From Prochlorococcus marinus str. MIT 9107 (GTDB taxonomy: Bacteria; Cyanobacteriota; Cyanobacteriia; PCC-6307; Cyanobiaceae): a stretch of DNA of 64,000 bases. Each line of letters starts with the position of its first letter. Position 1 is the stretch's first letter. The stretch is taken from positions 124,001 to 188,000 of the forward strand of contig NZ_JNAI01000009.1 of the NCBI RefSeq assembly GCF_000759855.1, read 5' to 3'. The notes under the pieces were generated by a model, which did not search any database, was not told where the DNA came from, and saw nothing but the letters and a program-made list of their open reading frames with translations. This document shows positions 9,258-18,265 of the stretch, one piece after another. Made by a program: the position numbers and the translations under genes.

Positions 9258-9440
9258 TTACTTGTTTAATTTTTTATATAAATAGGGATAGGATAAAAGT
9301 ATAAAGAAAGCTAAGGGATGTCTACTAAAAGCAAAGTGTAATGAATTAAAAGTAAAATGATCAAATAATATTCTCAATTCAGTAGAAAGATCTATTAATA
9401 CTAAAGAAAGTAAAATCATTAAATAGTAATTCAATTTCAT
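9258..9440 (-). CDS. Small membrane protein of unknown function, 60 aa
   Basis: Sixty residues with two hydrophobic stretches (5-16 and 44-53) and a basic C-terminus ending KKLNK. It lies 17 bases upstream of secF on the same strand and converges with the AI-2E gene (3 bases between stops), a position that favours a real gene. No family is recognised. Confidence 0.5.
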   Translation of the reverse strand: MKLNYYLMILLSLVLIDLSTELRILFDHFTFNSLHFAFSRHPLAFFILLSYPYLYKKLNK

Positions 9441-9457
9441 AAAATTCGAAATATGTT

Positions 9458-10375
9458 TTAATCTTTAAGCAAAAAAGATGGAGCTAATAAAATACTTGAA
9501 TAACTTCCAACTATAATTCCTATTGATAAGGACAAAGAAAACCAAAATAGTGAGTAAGAACCAAACAAAATTAGAGTCAATAAAGGGATTAAGGTTGTAA
9601 TGCTTGTAAAAGTTGTTCGCCTGAATGATTCATTAACTGATAATTGAATAGTGTCGTTATAGTCTTCTTTTTTTAATTTTAAATTTTCACGAATTCTATC
9701 AAATATAACAACAGTATCATTTACAGAATAACCTGCAATAGTTAATAAGGATACCGCAAATAAGCTATTTACCTCGACAGATAATATAATTCCTAACCAA
9801 GAAAAGATACCGAAAACTATTAATAAATCATGGAATAAAGCTAATAATGCAAATAAAGCATATTTTCTATCAAATCTAATAGTTATATATAAAGATATTG
9901 CAAATAAAGAAACCAACAATGAAGTAACACAGTTAGTTAGTAATCTTTTTCCAAGCTTTGGACCAATTAATCTTGAATCTTTACTCTCATAGTTTAAAGG
10001 CCCAATAATTTTATCAAGATTAGTAATTAGATTATTAGATTCTTCAATACTCAAGTAAGGTGTTCTTATTGATATTAATTTATTATTATTTTGAAATTGT
10101 AATTTAACATTATTTAAAATATTTTTATTTTTAGAAAACTCTCTTAAATTTTCTAAAACCGAATCAGGAGAAATATCAGAACATGACTCTTCACAAAATC
10201 TCTCAATTCTTAATTCATTTCCCCCAACAAAATCCATCCCTAGATTAATAGGTTTCTTATATGAAGTATTAAATGTGGAATATAAGATACCTAAAAGACT
10301 GAACAAAATAAGAAATGTTGAAAACCCAATTATCTTTTTTTTATTTTTTATTAGTTCAAGATTAAATAATTTCAT
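9458..10375 (-). CDS. secF: Preprotein translocase accessory subunit SecF
   Basis: SecDF uses the proton gradient to pull secreted proteins out of SecYEG in plasma and thylakoid membranes. SecF here has 305 aa and six predicted helices. The family signature LGMDFVGGNEL lies at 45-55, directly after the first helix, and the second RND-type motif SVNDTVVIFDRIREN sits in TM4. It follows secD by 22 bases, one operon. Confidence 0.95.
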   Translation of the reverse strand: MKLFNLELIKNKKKIIGFSTFLILFSLLGILYSTFNTSYKKPINLGMDFVGGNELRIERFCEESCSDISPDSVLENLREFSKNKNILNNVKLQFQNNNKLISIRTPYLSIEESNNLITNLDKIIGPLNYESKDSRLIGPKLGKRLLTNCVTSLLVSLFAISLYITIRFDRKYALFALLALFHDLLIVFGIFSWLGIILSVEVNSLFAVSLLTIAGYSVNDTVVIFDRIRENLKLKKEDYNDTIQLSVNESFRRTTFTSITTLIPLLTLILFGSYSLFWFSLSLSIGIIVGSYSSILLAPSFLLKD

Positions 10376-10397
10376 AGAAAGATAAGAAATAAAAGAT

Positions 10398-11867
10398 TTA
10401 ATTAGTAAAGTTGTTCCTGGGTAGGTAAAGATTTTTTTGTCTTAAGGATTGATATGTTGTAAAAAATCGCAGAATAGTTTTTGAACAATTTAATGATGTA
10501 AATAAGCTTATTAAAACTCCAATACCTAATGTTGCTGAAAAACCCTTAACAAAATTTGTACCTAATAAAAATAATACAAAACAACTTAGAAGAGTTGTAA
10601 TGTGTCCATCCACAATGGATGAATTTGCTCTTTGAAAACCGCTATCAATAGATCTTATAAGAGTATTACCGTCATTTAATTCTTCTCTAATTCTCTCAAA
10701 TATTAGTATATTCGCATCAACAGCCATGCCAATACTTAGTATGAGACCCGAGATTCCAGGTAATGTTATAGTCACAGGTATTAAGGAATAAAGAGCCAAG
10801 TTAAAGAAACCATAAAGAATTAGAGATAAAACTGAAACAAAACCTAAAATTCTATAATTAAAAATCATAAATATACCAACAATAATTAATCCACTAACGG
10901 CTGCATAAAGACTTTTTAAAATATTATTTAATCCAAGCAATGCTCCTATGGTATTAGTTTCTACTATTTCAATTGGCAAGGGTAATGAACCTCCTTTAAG
11001 TTGTACTTCTAATTCTCTAGCATTTTCAGCGTTAAAATTACCACTTATTGTTGCTGACCCACCTGTAATGCCAGTATTAGCGAACTGACTACCAACACTA
11101 GCTTCACTTATAGATTCTCCATCAAGAATGATTGCTAAAAGTTGATTAGTACCAGCAATTGATTTTGTGATTTCGGCAAATTTATCACCTCCTGTATTAC
11201 TAAAAGTTAATAAAACTTCCCAATTACTATTTGTTTGTTCTTGTCTCCTTCCTGCATTAATAAGATCCTTACCAGACAAATCTGTTTTGATAAATAAATT
11301 TGTAATTTTTTTATCAACATATTTTTTAATTTCAATTAATTTGCCATATAAATCTTGACTATTAGAAGAATAATTTAATTTTTGTTCAATATCTTTGATT
11401 CTATCTTGAATGGTTTTTAAGAACTCATCTGACTTTTGATTTTTTTCTAAAGAGGAAAATTCATCTATTAAATCTTTAATATTCAATCTCTGAAGTTGCA
11501 ATTCCTTTAAATCTGAAGATGTTCCTAATTTTTGGGTTCTAAACTCCAATAAAGCTGTCTTACCTAGAACTCTTGAAGCAACTAATGGATTCTGTTCTCC
11601 AGGTAACTCTAAAATCAATTGATCGCCACCAAGTGTTTGCAAGTTAGATTCGGAAACACCTAAATTGTTAACTCGTCTATCGATAACAGAATTAACTGCG
11701 TCAAGTTCGTCCTTGGTTACCTTACCTTCCTCTTTAATAATTTGCAGTGTAAGTTGAGAACCACCTTGTAAATCCAATCCCAACTGGAGAGGGTAATTTA
11801 ATAATAAATAAACAGATAAAGTAAGTATAAATATTATAAAAAAAAGCCAACCTTGCCTTCTTTTCAT
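10398..11867 (-). CDS. secD: Preprotein translocase accessory subunit SecD
   Basis: 489 aa with the SecD hallmark LGLDLQGGS at 29-37 after the first helix. A periplasmic/lumenal domain of about 250 residues contains a coiled, charged insert near 110-190, and the C-terminal five helices carry GMAVDANILIFERIREEL, the proton-relay motif. It is placed between pdhB (3 bases upstream) and secF. The pdhB-secD-secF linkage is typical of this group. Confidence 0.95.
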   Translation of the reverse strand: MKRRQGWLFFIIFILTLSVYLLLNYPLQLGLDLQGGSQLTLQIIKEEGKVTKDELDAVNSVIDRRVNNLGVSESNLQTLGGDQLILELPGEQNPLVASRVLGKTALLEFRTQKLGTSSDLKELQLQRLNIKDLIDEFSSLEKNQKSDEFLKTIQDRIKDIEQKLNYSSNSQDLYGKLIEIKKYVDKKITNLFIKTDLSGKDLINAGRRQEQTNSNWEVLLTFSNTGGDKFAEITKSIAGTNQLLAIILDGESISEASVGSQFANTGITGGSATISGNFNAENARELEVQLKGGSLPLPIEIVETNTIGALLGLNNILKSLYAAVSGLIIVGIFMIFNYRILGFVSVLSLILYGFFNLALYSLIPVTITLPGISGLILSIGMAVDANILIFERIREELNDGNTLIRSIDSGFQRANSSIVDGHITTLLSCFVLFLLGTNFVKGFSATLGIGVLISLFTSLNCSKTILRFFTTYQSLRQKNLYLPRNNFTN

Positions 11868-11870
11868 TGA

Positions 11871-12854
11871 CTATATACTCCCACTTATTAAATGTTCAAC
11901 ATTTTCAACTATTTGATGAGGTTGGATTATTGTCAAATTCTCAAGATTTCCATTATATGGAGTTGGTATATCCTGACTAGATAACCTTATTGGTCTGGCG
12001 TCAAGATCATCGAAACACTCTTCTGTTATCAAAGCAATCAATTCTGCGCCAATGCCGCCCGTCTTCATACATTCTTCAACAATAATTACTTTATTTGTTT
12101 TTCTTATTGATTTTGCGATAGTTTCCATATCAAATGGTTTTAAACTTATCAAATCAATTAGCTCTACATCTATTCCTTTTTTATCTAATTCTTCAACAGC
12201 GTTAAGGCAATGATGTCTCATTCTAGAATAAGTTAATAAGGTAACATCTTTACCTTCTCTTACAACGTCAGCCTGATCTAAAGCACAAGTATATTCTCCC
12301 TCAGGCAATTCTTCAGACAAGTTGTAGAGAAGTACATGTTCGAAAAACAGAACAGGATTATCATCTCTAATCGCTGCTTTCATTAAACCTTTAGCATTTG
12401 TAGGAGTACTGCATGCCACAATTTTTATACCAGGAACTGCATGAAAATATGCTTCAAGTCGTTGACTATGTTCTGCTCCAAGTTGTCTCCCAACTCCGCC
12501 TGGACCTCTTACTACTGTAGGAATCTTATAATTTCCTCCACTTGTATATCTAAGCATTCCCATATTATTAGATATCTGATTAAAGGCTAAAAGCAAAAAT
12601 CCCATATTCATTCCTTCTACTATTGGTCTTAACCCAGTCATTGCTGCACCTACAGCCATACCTGTAAAACTATTCTCTGCAATTGGAGTATCTAATACTC
12701 TTAATTCCCCATATTTTTCATATAAATCCTTAGTTACCTTATAAGAGCCTCCATATTGACCAACATCTTCACCCATAACGCAAACATTAACATCATTTGC
12801 CATTTCCTCATCAATTGCTTCTCTTAAAGCGTTAAACAATAATGTTCCAGCCAC
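11871..12854 (-). CDS. pdhB: Pyruvate dehydrogenase E1 component, beta subunit
   Basis: The beta chain of the alpha2beta2 E1 decarboxylates pyruvate with thiamine diphosphate in the PDH complex. 327 aa with conserved [33 protein letters not shown] and the transketolase C-domain segment [17 protein letters not shown]. Start GTG 12854. It is three bases upstream of secD, so probably co-transcribed with it. The alpha subunit is not in the window. Confidence 0.95.
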   Translation of the reverse strand: MAGTLLFNALREAIDEEMANDVNVCVMGEDVGQYGGSYKVTKDLYEKYGELRVLDTPIAENSFTGMAVGAAMTGLRPIVEGMNMGFLLLAFNQISNNMGMLRYTSGGNYKIPTVVRGPGGVGRQLGAEHSQRLEAYFHAVPGIKIVACSTPTNAKGLMKAAIRDDNPVLFFEHVLLYNLSEELPEGEYTCALDQADVVREGKDVTLLTYSRMRHHCLNAVEELDKKGIDVELIDLISLKPFDMETIAKSIRKTNKVIIVEECMKTGGIGAELIALITEECFDDLDARPIRLSSQDIPTPYNGNLENLTIIQPHQIVENVEHLISGSI

Positions 12855-12902
12855 AATTAATTTCCTTATTAATCACACAATAATCTTACCATTTTAATTA
12901 AT

Positions 12903-12998
12903 TTATCCTCCCTCTGCAAAGGTTATAAGCAGTAATATTGACAAAATCATTCCTGGTGAGAGCAAAAGAATTAAAAGACCTAGGTCATGTATAGACAT
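12903..12998 (-). CDS. Hidden 31-residue single-helix membrane peptide
   Basis: Read by eye on the minus strand: ATG 12998 to TAA 12903. The peptide starts MSIHDLGLL and is almost wholly one hydrophobic helix ending LITFAEGG, the size and form of small photosystem, cytochrome b6f or NDH-1 subunits, though none is matched by name. It lies between the DUF3082 gene (35 bases away) and pdhB, on the same strand. Codons are not the poly-A/T filler of true gaps. Function unknown. Confidence 0.5.
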   Translation of the reverse strand: MSIHDLGLLILLLSPGMILSILLLITFAEGG

Positions 12999-13033
12999 TC
13001 AAAAAAAAGTATTTTTTTAATGATATTGGCAAT

Positions 13034-13351
13034 TCAACTTTTCTTCAGAAAAAAACTGCGAATAAATACAATGAAAAGTCCAATCCCAATAAAAGCAAAA
13101 GAAAAAGTTAGCAAAAAAGATAATCCAATTATTAAAGTATTAAGACTAGAAGAAATATTTTGGACTATTTCAGAAGAATTAGATGGTTTATGTATTGAAA
13201 AATATATTGCAATTTTATTACTCAAGAAATAAAAAAAGATAAATAATAAAAAACTAGTTAATGAGCCAACTATGAAATTTATTGGCCCTTTTTCGGGAAT
13301 ATTGTTATTTTCAATATTCTCATTATTTTTATATTCGCTATTATCAGGCAC
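13034..13351 (-). CDS. DUF3082 family membrane protein
   Basis: 105 aa with a hydrophilic Asn/Glu-rich N-terminus of about 22 residues and two membrane helices, at 25-45 and 73-98. The arrangement, with an SSLNTLIIGLSFLLTF second helix, matches the cyanobacterium/chloroplast DUF3082 family. Start GTG 13351. It follows ispE by 26 bases on the same strand, probably the last larger gene of an rsmA-ispE transcript. Biochemical role unknown. Confidence 0.75.
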   Translation of the reverse strand: MPDNSEYKNNENIENNNIPEKGPINFIVGSLTSFLLFIFFYFLSNKIAIYFSIHKPSNSSEIVQNISSSLNTLIIGLSFLLTFSFAFIGIGLFIVFIRSFFLKKS

Positions 13352-13377
13352 AATAAAATATTTGTTAATAGAGTAAT

Positions 13378-14313
13378 TTATATAAATGTTATTCCCTTTT
13401 CAAGTAAAGTACAAACCCAAGAATCATAACCTTTATCTTTAAATAATTCGTAATTTACGCTTAATTCTTTTTTAGCCGTTTCAGTATCTTTAAATAATGC
13501 AAAGCAAGTAGGGCCTGATCCACTCATAGAAAATGTCAAACAATTATTTAACTTAGAAAGTAAATATAATGCCTGCTTTACAGAATCATTCTCCTTCTCT
13601 ACAACTAATTGCAAATCGTTTTTTATATTCATTTTTTGATTAAAAAAACTTAATCTATTTAAGCCATTATCTCTAAGATTGTTTCTTATCTTCGCGATCA
13701 TTTCTTTACTAGTAAGATAATCATTACAAAATCTATTACTATATTTTTTATAAGTCTCAGCAGTAGATACTGATACATCAGGATTTTTTAAAAGAAGTAC
13801 TCCATATTCAAATTTTGAATCTAATTTCTCCAAAATTTCGCCTCTTCCAAAACATAACTGAATACCACCATTAATAAAGAAAGGAACATCTGACCCTAAC
13901 TTTGATGCCAAGGTAGTTAGTGTGTTTTGATCAAGGTTCAAATTCCATAATTTATTAAGTCCAATTAATGTTCCTGCTGCATTACTAGATCCACCAGCTA
14001 ATCCTGCCCCTATTGGAATGTTTTTTCTTAAAAATATATTTGCTCCTAAATCTAAATTTGATTTTTCTCTTAGTAAATTTGCTGATTTAACTATTAAGTT
14101 ATCCCTTGAAACACTTAAATCATTACAATCAGATGCAAGTTTAATTAAACCTTCATTATTAATTTCCAATTCCAAGTAATCAGAAAGATCAATATTTTGC
14201 ATAATCATTGCTAATTCATGGAAACCATCCTCTCTTTTGCCTATAACTTCAAGGTGCAAATTTATCTTGGCAGGAGATTTTATAATGATTTTTCCATTAG
14301 TCAAATCTTGCAT
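13378..14313 (-). CDS. ispE: 4-diphosphocytidyl-2-C-methyl-D-erythritol kinase IspE
   Basis: A GHMP kinase of the MEP isoprenoid route, feeding phytol and carotenoid synthesis. The substrate motif SPAKINLHLEVIGKR is at 13-27 and the ATP loop PIGAGLAGGSSNAA at 100-113. The C-terminal GHMP motif MSGSGPTCFALF is also present. 311 aa, normal length. It follows rsmA by 4 bases, a pairing common in cyanobacteria. Confidence 0.95.
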   Translation of the reverse strand: MQDLTNGKIIIKSPAKINLHLEVIGKREDGFHELAMIMQNIDLSDYLELEINNEGLIKLASDCNDLSVSRDNLIVKSANLLREKSNLDLGANIFLRKNIPIGAGLAGGSSNAAGTLIGLNKLWNLNLDQNTLTTLASKLGSDVPFFINGGIQLCFGRGEILEKLDSKFEYGVLLLKNPDVSVSTAETYKKYSNRFCNDYLTSKEMIAKIRNNLRDNGLNRLSFFNQKMNIKNDLQLVVEKENDSVKQALYLLSKLNNCLTFSMSGSGPTCFALFKDTETAKKELSVNYELFKDKGYDSWVCTLLEKGITFI

Positions 14314-14317
14314 GTAT

Positions 14318-15148
14318 TTAAATTTTACTTTTTATTTTAATACAATTTACTGCTAGATTAATCCATTGTTCAATTGAAATATCTTGTGGTCTTAAATTAA
14401 AACAAACTCTTGAAGATTCAGATAATTTATTTATCTCTTCATTTGAAAGTATTGAATTAAGAGTATTTCTAAGCATTTTTCTTCTTGAGTTAAACGAAAT
14501 TCGAAGAAGTTTATCTATATATTTTTCTACACTTATGTCTAATCTTAAATCTTTTTTTATAGGTTCGAAAACTACTAAGGATGAATGAACTTTAGGAGGC
14601 GGACGAAATGAATTGGGTGCTACATCGCAAATTTTTTTTATTTTTGATAGAAGTTGTATCCTTATACTAAGCGCCCCTGCATTGGAACTCCCCTCTTTTG
14701 ACAAAATCCTATCCACAACGTCTTTCTGCATTAAAAAAATAATTTTTGCATAATTATAGTTTTTTATGACACCTAATCTCCCTATAAAAATATCTAATAT
14801 TGGGCCAGTTATATTGTATGGAATATTTGCAACTACTTTTGTAATCTTATTGTTAATAGAGTTTAAATTTACAGATAGAATATCTCCCTGCTGAAGTGAA
14901 AACTTATCATTATTATTGAATTTAATTTTCAACAAATTAATTAAATCTTTATCTAATTCAATTGCGTGTAATTTCCTAATTTTTGAATCTAATAACTTAG
15001 AGGTTAAAGCTCCTCTTCCTGGACCAATTTCTAAAATAAAGTCATTTTCATTAAGATCAGCTACTTCCTTGATTTTTTCTAATATTTTGCTATTTACTAA
15101 CCAATGTTGTCCAAATCTTTTTTTTTGATGATAGTTTTTAGAATCCAT
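14318..15148 (-). CDS. rsmA: 16S rRNA dimethyladenosine transferase RsmA (KsgA)
   Basis: Dimethylates A1518 and A1519 of 16S rRNA during 30S maturation. 276 aa with the family start [12 protein letters not shown] motif [13 protein letters not shown] (39-50), the acidic AIELDKDL and catalytic NIPY at 108-111. The C-terminal RNA-binding part with [13 protein letters not shown] is intact. First gene of a minus-strand unit with ispE. Confidence 0.95.
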   Translation of the reverse strand: MDSKNYHQKKRFGQHWLVNSKILEKIKEVADLNENDFILEIGPGRGALTSKLLDSKIRKLHAIELDKDLINLLKIKFNNNDKFSLQQGDILSVNLNSINNKITKVVANIPYNITGPILDIFIGRLGVIKNYNYAKIIFLMQKDVVDRILSKEGSSNAGALSIRIQLLSKIKKICDVAPNSFRPPPKVHSSLVVFEPIKKDLRLDISVEKYIDKLLRISFNSRRKMLRNTLNSILSNEEINKLSESSRVCFNLRPQDISIEQWINLAVNCIKIKSKI

Positions 15149-15204
15149 CTAAAAGATAAATAATATGTTTAAATTAAATATGAATTTATTTAATATTTTA
15201 TATC

Positions 15205-15537
15205 ATGAGCTTATCCAAAAAAAATTTAGATAAACTTAATAACTATAAAATAAATAAAAATTTAAATAACTATAGAAATAATATTAGTAATTATACAAAA
15301 ATAGATAACAATAAGAACTTAACTAAAATTCCACTTAAATCTCAAGATCCCAATGAAATTTTTTATTCTTTAATCGACAATTCAGAATCTCTAGACGAAA
15401 CTTCTAAAGTCAATAATTTACTAAGAAATACTGAGATCAATCAATTTAATATTAATTCTAGAAAAGCTAATTTTTCTAAGAAACTAACAACTGAAGAGGA
15501 AATGTATGATGAATTTAATTATCTTCTTGATGAATAA
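15205..15537 (+). CDS. Conserved hypothetical protein, Asn/Lys-rich
   Basis: 110 aa, strongly biased to Asn, Lys, Ser and Leu, with no signal peptide, helix for the membrane or known domain. The more ordered part is the C-terminal third (TEEEMYDEFNYLLDE), acidic and helical. It starts 56 bases from the divergent rsmA and is 19 bases upstream of rlmH on the same strand. That spacing and the acidic tail argue for a real gene. Not recognised. Confidence 0.55.
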   Translation: MSLSKKNLDKLNNYKINKNLNNYRNNISNYTKIDNNKNLTKIPLKSQDPNEIFYSLIDNSESLDETSKVNNLLRNTEINQFNINSRKANFSKKLTTEEEMYDEFNYLLDE

Positions 15538-15556
15538 TTAAATTTATTATTTACTT

Positions 15557-15973
15557 ATGCTTCAGAGTAATAGATTAGCAATTTATGCTATCGGCAAAAT
15601 AAAGAAAATTTGGATTAGAGATGGAATTAACCAATACAAAAAAAGAATGCCCGAACTTATAATTAATGAGTTAAAGACTTTTAATATAAAAAGTCTTAAA
15701 ACCAATAATAATATTATTGTCTGCCTTAGTGAGGAAGGAAAGCAGTTTACTTCAGTTGAACTATCTTCTTTACTCTTGAATTTTAAAAATAAACAAATTA
15801 ATTTTTTAATCGGTGATCCTGATGGAATTAGTTCAGATATAAAAGAAAAATCTGATATTATACTTAGCCTTTCTCCTTTAACTTTTCCTCATGAATTAGC
15901 TAGATTAATACTAATCGAGCAAATCTATAGAGCTATTTCCATATCTAATAACTCCCCTTATCATCGTTTTTAA
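15557..15973 (+). CDS. rlmH: 23S rRNA pseudouridine-1915 N3-methyltransferase RlmH
   Basis: A SPOUT methyltransferase acting on m3-pseudouridine 1915 in helix 69 of assembled ribosomes. 138 aa; the trefoil-knot motif [10 protein letters not shown] lies near 92-101 in place of the more common GGADG, then [22 protein letters not shown] and a C-terminal PYHRF. The terminal YHR is the family's catalytic end. Confidence 0.9.
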   Translation: MLQSNRLAIYAIGKIKKIWIRDGINQYKKRMPELIINELKTFNIKSLKTNNNIIVCLSEEGKQFTSVELSSLLLNFKNKQINFLIGDPDGISSDIKEKSDIILSLSPLTFPHELARLILIEQIYRAISISNNSPYHRF

Positions 15974-16036
15974 AAGATTAGATTTAATCTAAAATTAATC
16001 TACAAAAGCTTAACAAATAACTATTTTTTTAGTTTT

Positions 16037-16058
16037 TACTGTACAGTACATATATACT
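16037..16058 (+). promoter_or_regulatory. LexA-type operator ahead of umuD
   Basis: AGTACATATATACT at 16045-16058 fits the cyanobacterial LexA box AGTACWNWTGTACT at 13 of 14 positions. Overlapping it is a perfect palindrome TACTGTACAGTA at 16037-16048. TATACT (16053-16058) within the box could be the minus-10 element, so bound LexA would block transcription. The site is 13 bases ahead of the umuD start. The consensus is from memory; binding is inferred. Confidence 0.65.
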
Positions 16059-16071
16059 ATTAATTTAAGTT

Positions 16072-16488
16072 TTGGATTCCTTTGGCTCAGCGGCTAAAAA
16101 GTTTAAACTCCCCTTATTAGCGGATTCTGTATCAGCAGGATTTCCCTCTCCTGCAGATGATCATACAGAAGAAAATATTGATTTAAATGAACATTTAATA
16201 TCTCATCCTTTTAGTACTTTTTTTCTTAGAGTCAAAGGCGACTCAATGATAAATGCAGGAATTAAAGATAAAGATTTAATAATAGTAGACAAGAGTTTAA
16301 CCGCCAGACCGGGGAATATTATTATTGCAATGATAGACGGAGAATTTACAATAAAAAGATTATCTATAAGAAATAATGAATTATATTTAAAAGCAGAAAA
16401 TCATAATTATCCTGATTTTAGATTTAAAAACCATATTGATTTACAGATATGGGGGGTTGTCATTTATTCAATACATAGCTATTTATGA
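16072..16488 (+). CDS. umuD: UmuD-like S24 peptidase, polymerase V accessory subunit
   Basis: RecA-stimulated self-cleavage makes UmuD', the partner of UmuC in translesion synthesis. The 138-aa protein has the cleavage pair A22-G23 in VSAGFPSPADD, nucleophile S58 in KGDSMINAGI and base K95 in FTIKRL. All three are in place, so it should be processed. Start TTG 16072, because LPLLADSVSAGFPSP sits at the expected depth from it. A LexA box lies just upstream. It overlaps umuC by 4 bases (ATGA). Confidence 0.92.
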   Translation: MDSFGSAAKKFKLPLLADSVSAGFPSPADDHTEENIDLNEHLISHPFSTFFLRVKGDSMINAGIKDKDLIIVDKSLTARPGNIIIAMIDGEFTIKRLSIRNNELYLKAENHNYPDFRFKNHIDLQIWGVVIYSIHSYL

Positions 16489-17771
16489 GAATCTCAAGTA
16501 TTGAGGCTATAGCTCTTATAGATGCTAATAATTTTTACGCGTCATGTGAACAAAATATCAATCCTCATTTAAGAAATAAACCAGTAGTAGTTTTATCTAA
16601 TAATGACGGATGTATTATTGCGAGAAGTCCTGAAGCGCGAGCTTTAAAAATTAAAATGGGAACTCCTTATTTTAAAGTGAAAGAAAGATTAAATAAATTA
16701 GATGTAGCAGTCTTAAGCTCAAACTACTCGCTTTACGGCGATATGAGCAGAAGACTAATGAATTTACTAAAAAACTACTGTGAACAGATAGAAATTTATT
16801 CTATTGACGAAGCATTTGTCTCAATTTCTAGACCTAATGATAAAAATCTATATCCTTGGGCAAGAAGCGTAAGATCATTAATATATCAGAATCTAGGGAT
16901 TACCATAACAGTAGGAATAGGAGAGAATAAAGTAAGAGCAAAGATTGCTAATAAATTAGCTAAAAATATTGATTATTCAGCTGGAATATTTGATTTAGCT
17001 AGAACCAGAAATGAGAATAATTATTTGAAAAGAATTAGTGTAGATAAGATCTGGGGAGTCGGGAAACAAACCTCTAATTGGTTACAAAGTAAAGGGATTA
17101 AAAATGCGAGAGAACTAAGAGATATGGAAGAAAATGAAATTATTAAGAAACTAGGCATCGTATGGACAAGATTGCAATTAGAACTGAAAGGTCATAAATG
17201 TCTGCCTATAGAAAAAAACAAGAAATCAAGAAAAGAAATTCAGGTAAGCAGGAGTTTCGGTACTCCTGTCACAAAATTAGAAGACTTAACTCAAGCACTG
17301 GCGACTCACGCAATAAAAGCGTCTGAAAAAATGAGAAGTCAGAATTTACAATCATCTAATATTAGAGTATTTGCCAGAACCAGTAAATATTCAAGTCAAA
17401 ATTATCAAAGAAGTGCTCATAGAAAGCTTACAAATGCAACAGATGACACAAATAATATTTTAAAAATAGTAGTTGAATTATCTAAAGAAATTTATAATCC
17501 CGAATATAAATTCTCAAAAGCTGGTGTTTTAATGCAGGATTTAACTAATAACGAATATTTACAGCAATCAGTTATCAATTACAAATCTCATAAAGACCTA
17601 AAAAAATCAACAAATCTCATGAGAACAATTGATTCATTAAATAAAAGATTTAATAACAATGCAATTACATGGGCTATTACAAAAAAACCACAAAGTTGGA
17701 CGATGAATAAGAATTTCTTAAGTCGCTCATCTACAACTGACATAGAACAAATCCCAACTATAGTAAAGTAA
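16485..17771 (+). CDS. umuC: DNA polymerase V catalytic subunit UmuC
   Basis: A Y-family error-prone polymerase for lesion bypass. 428 aa with the catalytic D13 in ALIDANNFYASCE and D108-E109 in YSIDEAFVS. A helix-hairpin-helix thumb (KIWGVGKQT) and little-finger domain follow. The C-terminal tail ends with the usual UmuC DUF4113-like region (SWTMNKNFLSRSSTTD). It is translationally coupled to umuD by an ATGA overlap and followed after 10 bases by an HExxH-protein gene. Confidence 0.93.
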   Translation: MRISSIEAIALIDANNFYASCEQNINPHLRNKPVVVLSNNDGCIIARSPEARALKIKMGTPYFKVKERLNKLDVAVLSSNYSLYGDMSRRLMNLLKNYCEQIEIYSIDEAFVSISRPNDKNLYPWARSVRSLIYQNLGITITVGIGENKVRAKIANKLAKNIDYSAGIFDLARTRNENNYLKRISVDKIWGVGKQTSNWLQSKGIKNARELRDMEENEIIKKLGIVWTRLQLELKGHKCLPIEKNKKSRKEIQVSRSFGTPVTKLEDLTQALATHAIKASEKMRSQNLQSSNIRVFARTSKYSSQNYQRSAHRKLTNATDDTNNILKIVVELSKEIYNPEYKFSKAGVLMQDLTNNEYLQQSVINYKSHKDLKKSTNLMRTIDSLNKRFNNNAITWAITKKPQSWTMNKNFLSRSSTTDIEQIPTIVK

Positions 17772-17781
17772 ACAAAATAAA

Positions 17782-18249
17782 ATGGAATTTATTATATTTT
17801 TAAGCAAATTAGATAAAGAGATTCTTGAATTATTAATAAAAGCAAACTACATAGTTGAAGAAAACAAAATTGAATGTCTCGTAAACAAAGAAATAAAAGG
17901 ACTACATAACTTTGAAGAAAATAAAATAATAATATGTACTGAGAATGCAAAAAGGAAAACAAATTATAGAGTAACTAAACAAAAACGAAATAAAGATAAC
18001 TTCAAAACAGAATTGGCAATAAGAAAAGCATTGAGACATGAAGCCACTCATGCTATACAAAAATGTAATAACAATAAAACAGTGGGGAATATAAAAAATT
18101 TAGAAGGTAAATTACATCAAAGGAAGAAGAAGGCATTAGAATTTTCTACTTCAAATTTTTCTGGGACTTATGCAAAAGAAGTGGAAGCTTATGTTCTTGA
18201 AGATAAACCCAAAAAGGTAAAAAACCTTATTAAAAAATACTGCCTATAA
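17782..18249 (+). CDS. Putative HExxH metalloprotease-like protein downstream of umuC
   Basis: A 155-aa Lys-rich protein with HEATH at residues 86-90 in a helix (LRHEATHAIQ) and a later AKEVEAYVLED helix near 131-141 whose E133 or E135 could be the third zinc ligand. This pattern recalls Atp23-type gluzincins, but the match is only motif-level. No signal peptide or membrane helix. Ten bases separate it from umuC, so it probably belongs to the SOS operon. It could cleave a damage-response factor or be a catalytically unrelated zinc protein. Confidence 0.6.
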   Translation: MEFIIFLSKLDKEILELLIKANYIVEENKIECLVNKEIKGLHNFEENKIIICTENAKRKTNYRVTKQKRNKDNFKTELAIRKALRHEATHAIQKCNNNKTVGNIKNLEGKLHQRKKKALEFSTSNFSGTYAKEVEAYVLEDKPKKVKNLIKKYCL

Positions 18250-18265
18250 ATTTAAATAAAAAATG

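Noticed and set aside
12987-13232. 81-codon plus-strand frame over the DUF3082 gene
   Set aside because: Mirror of the DUF3082 gene with lysine/isoleucine filler and no domain.
15978-15992. TTAGATTTAATCTAA hairpin after rlmH
   Set aside because: One-base loop and no T-run, so neither a terminator nor a clear operator.
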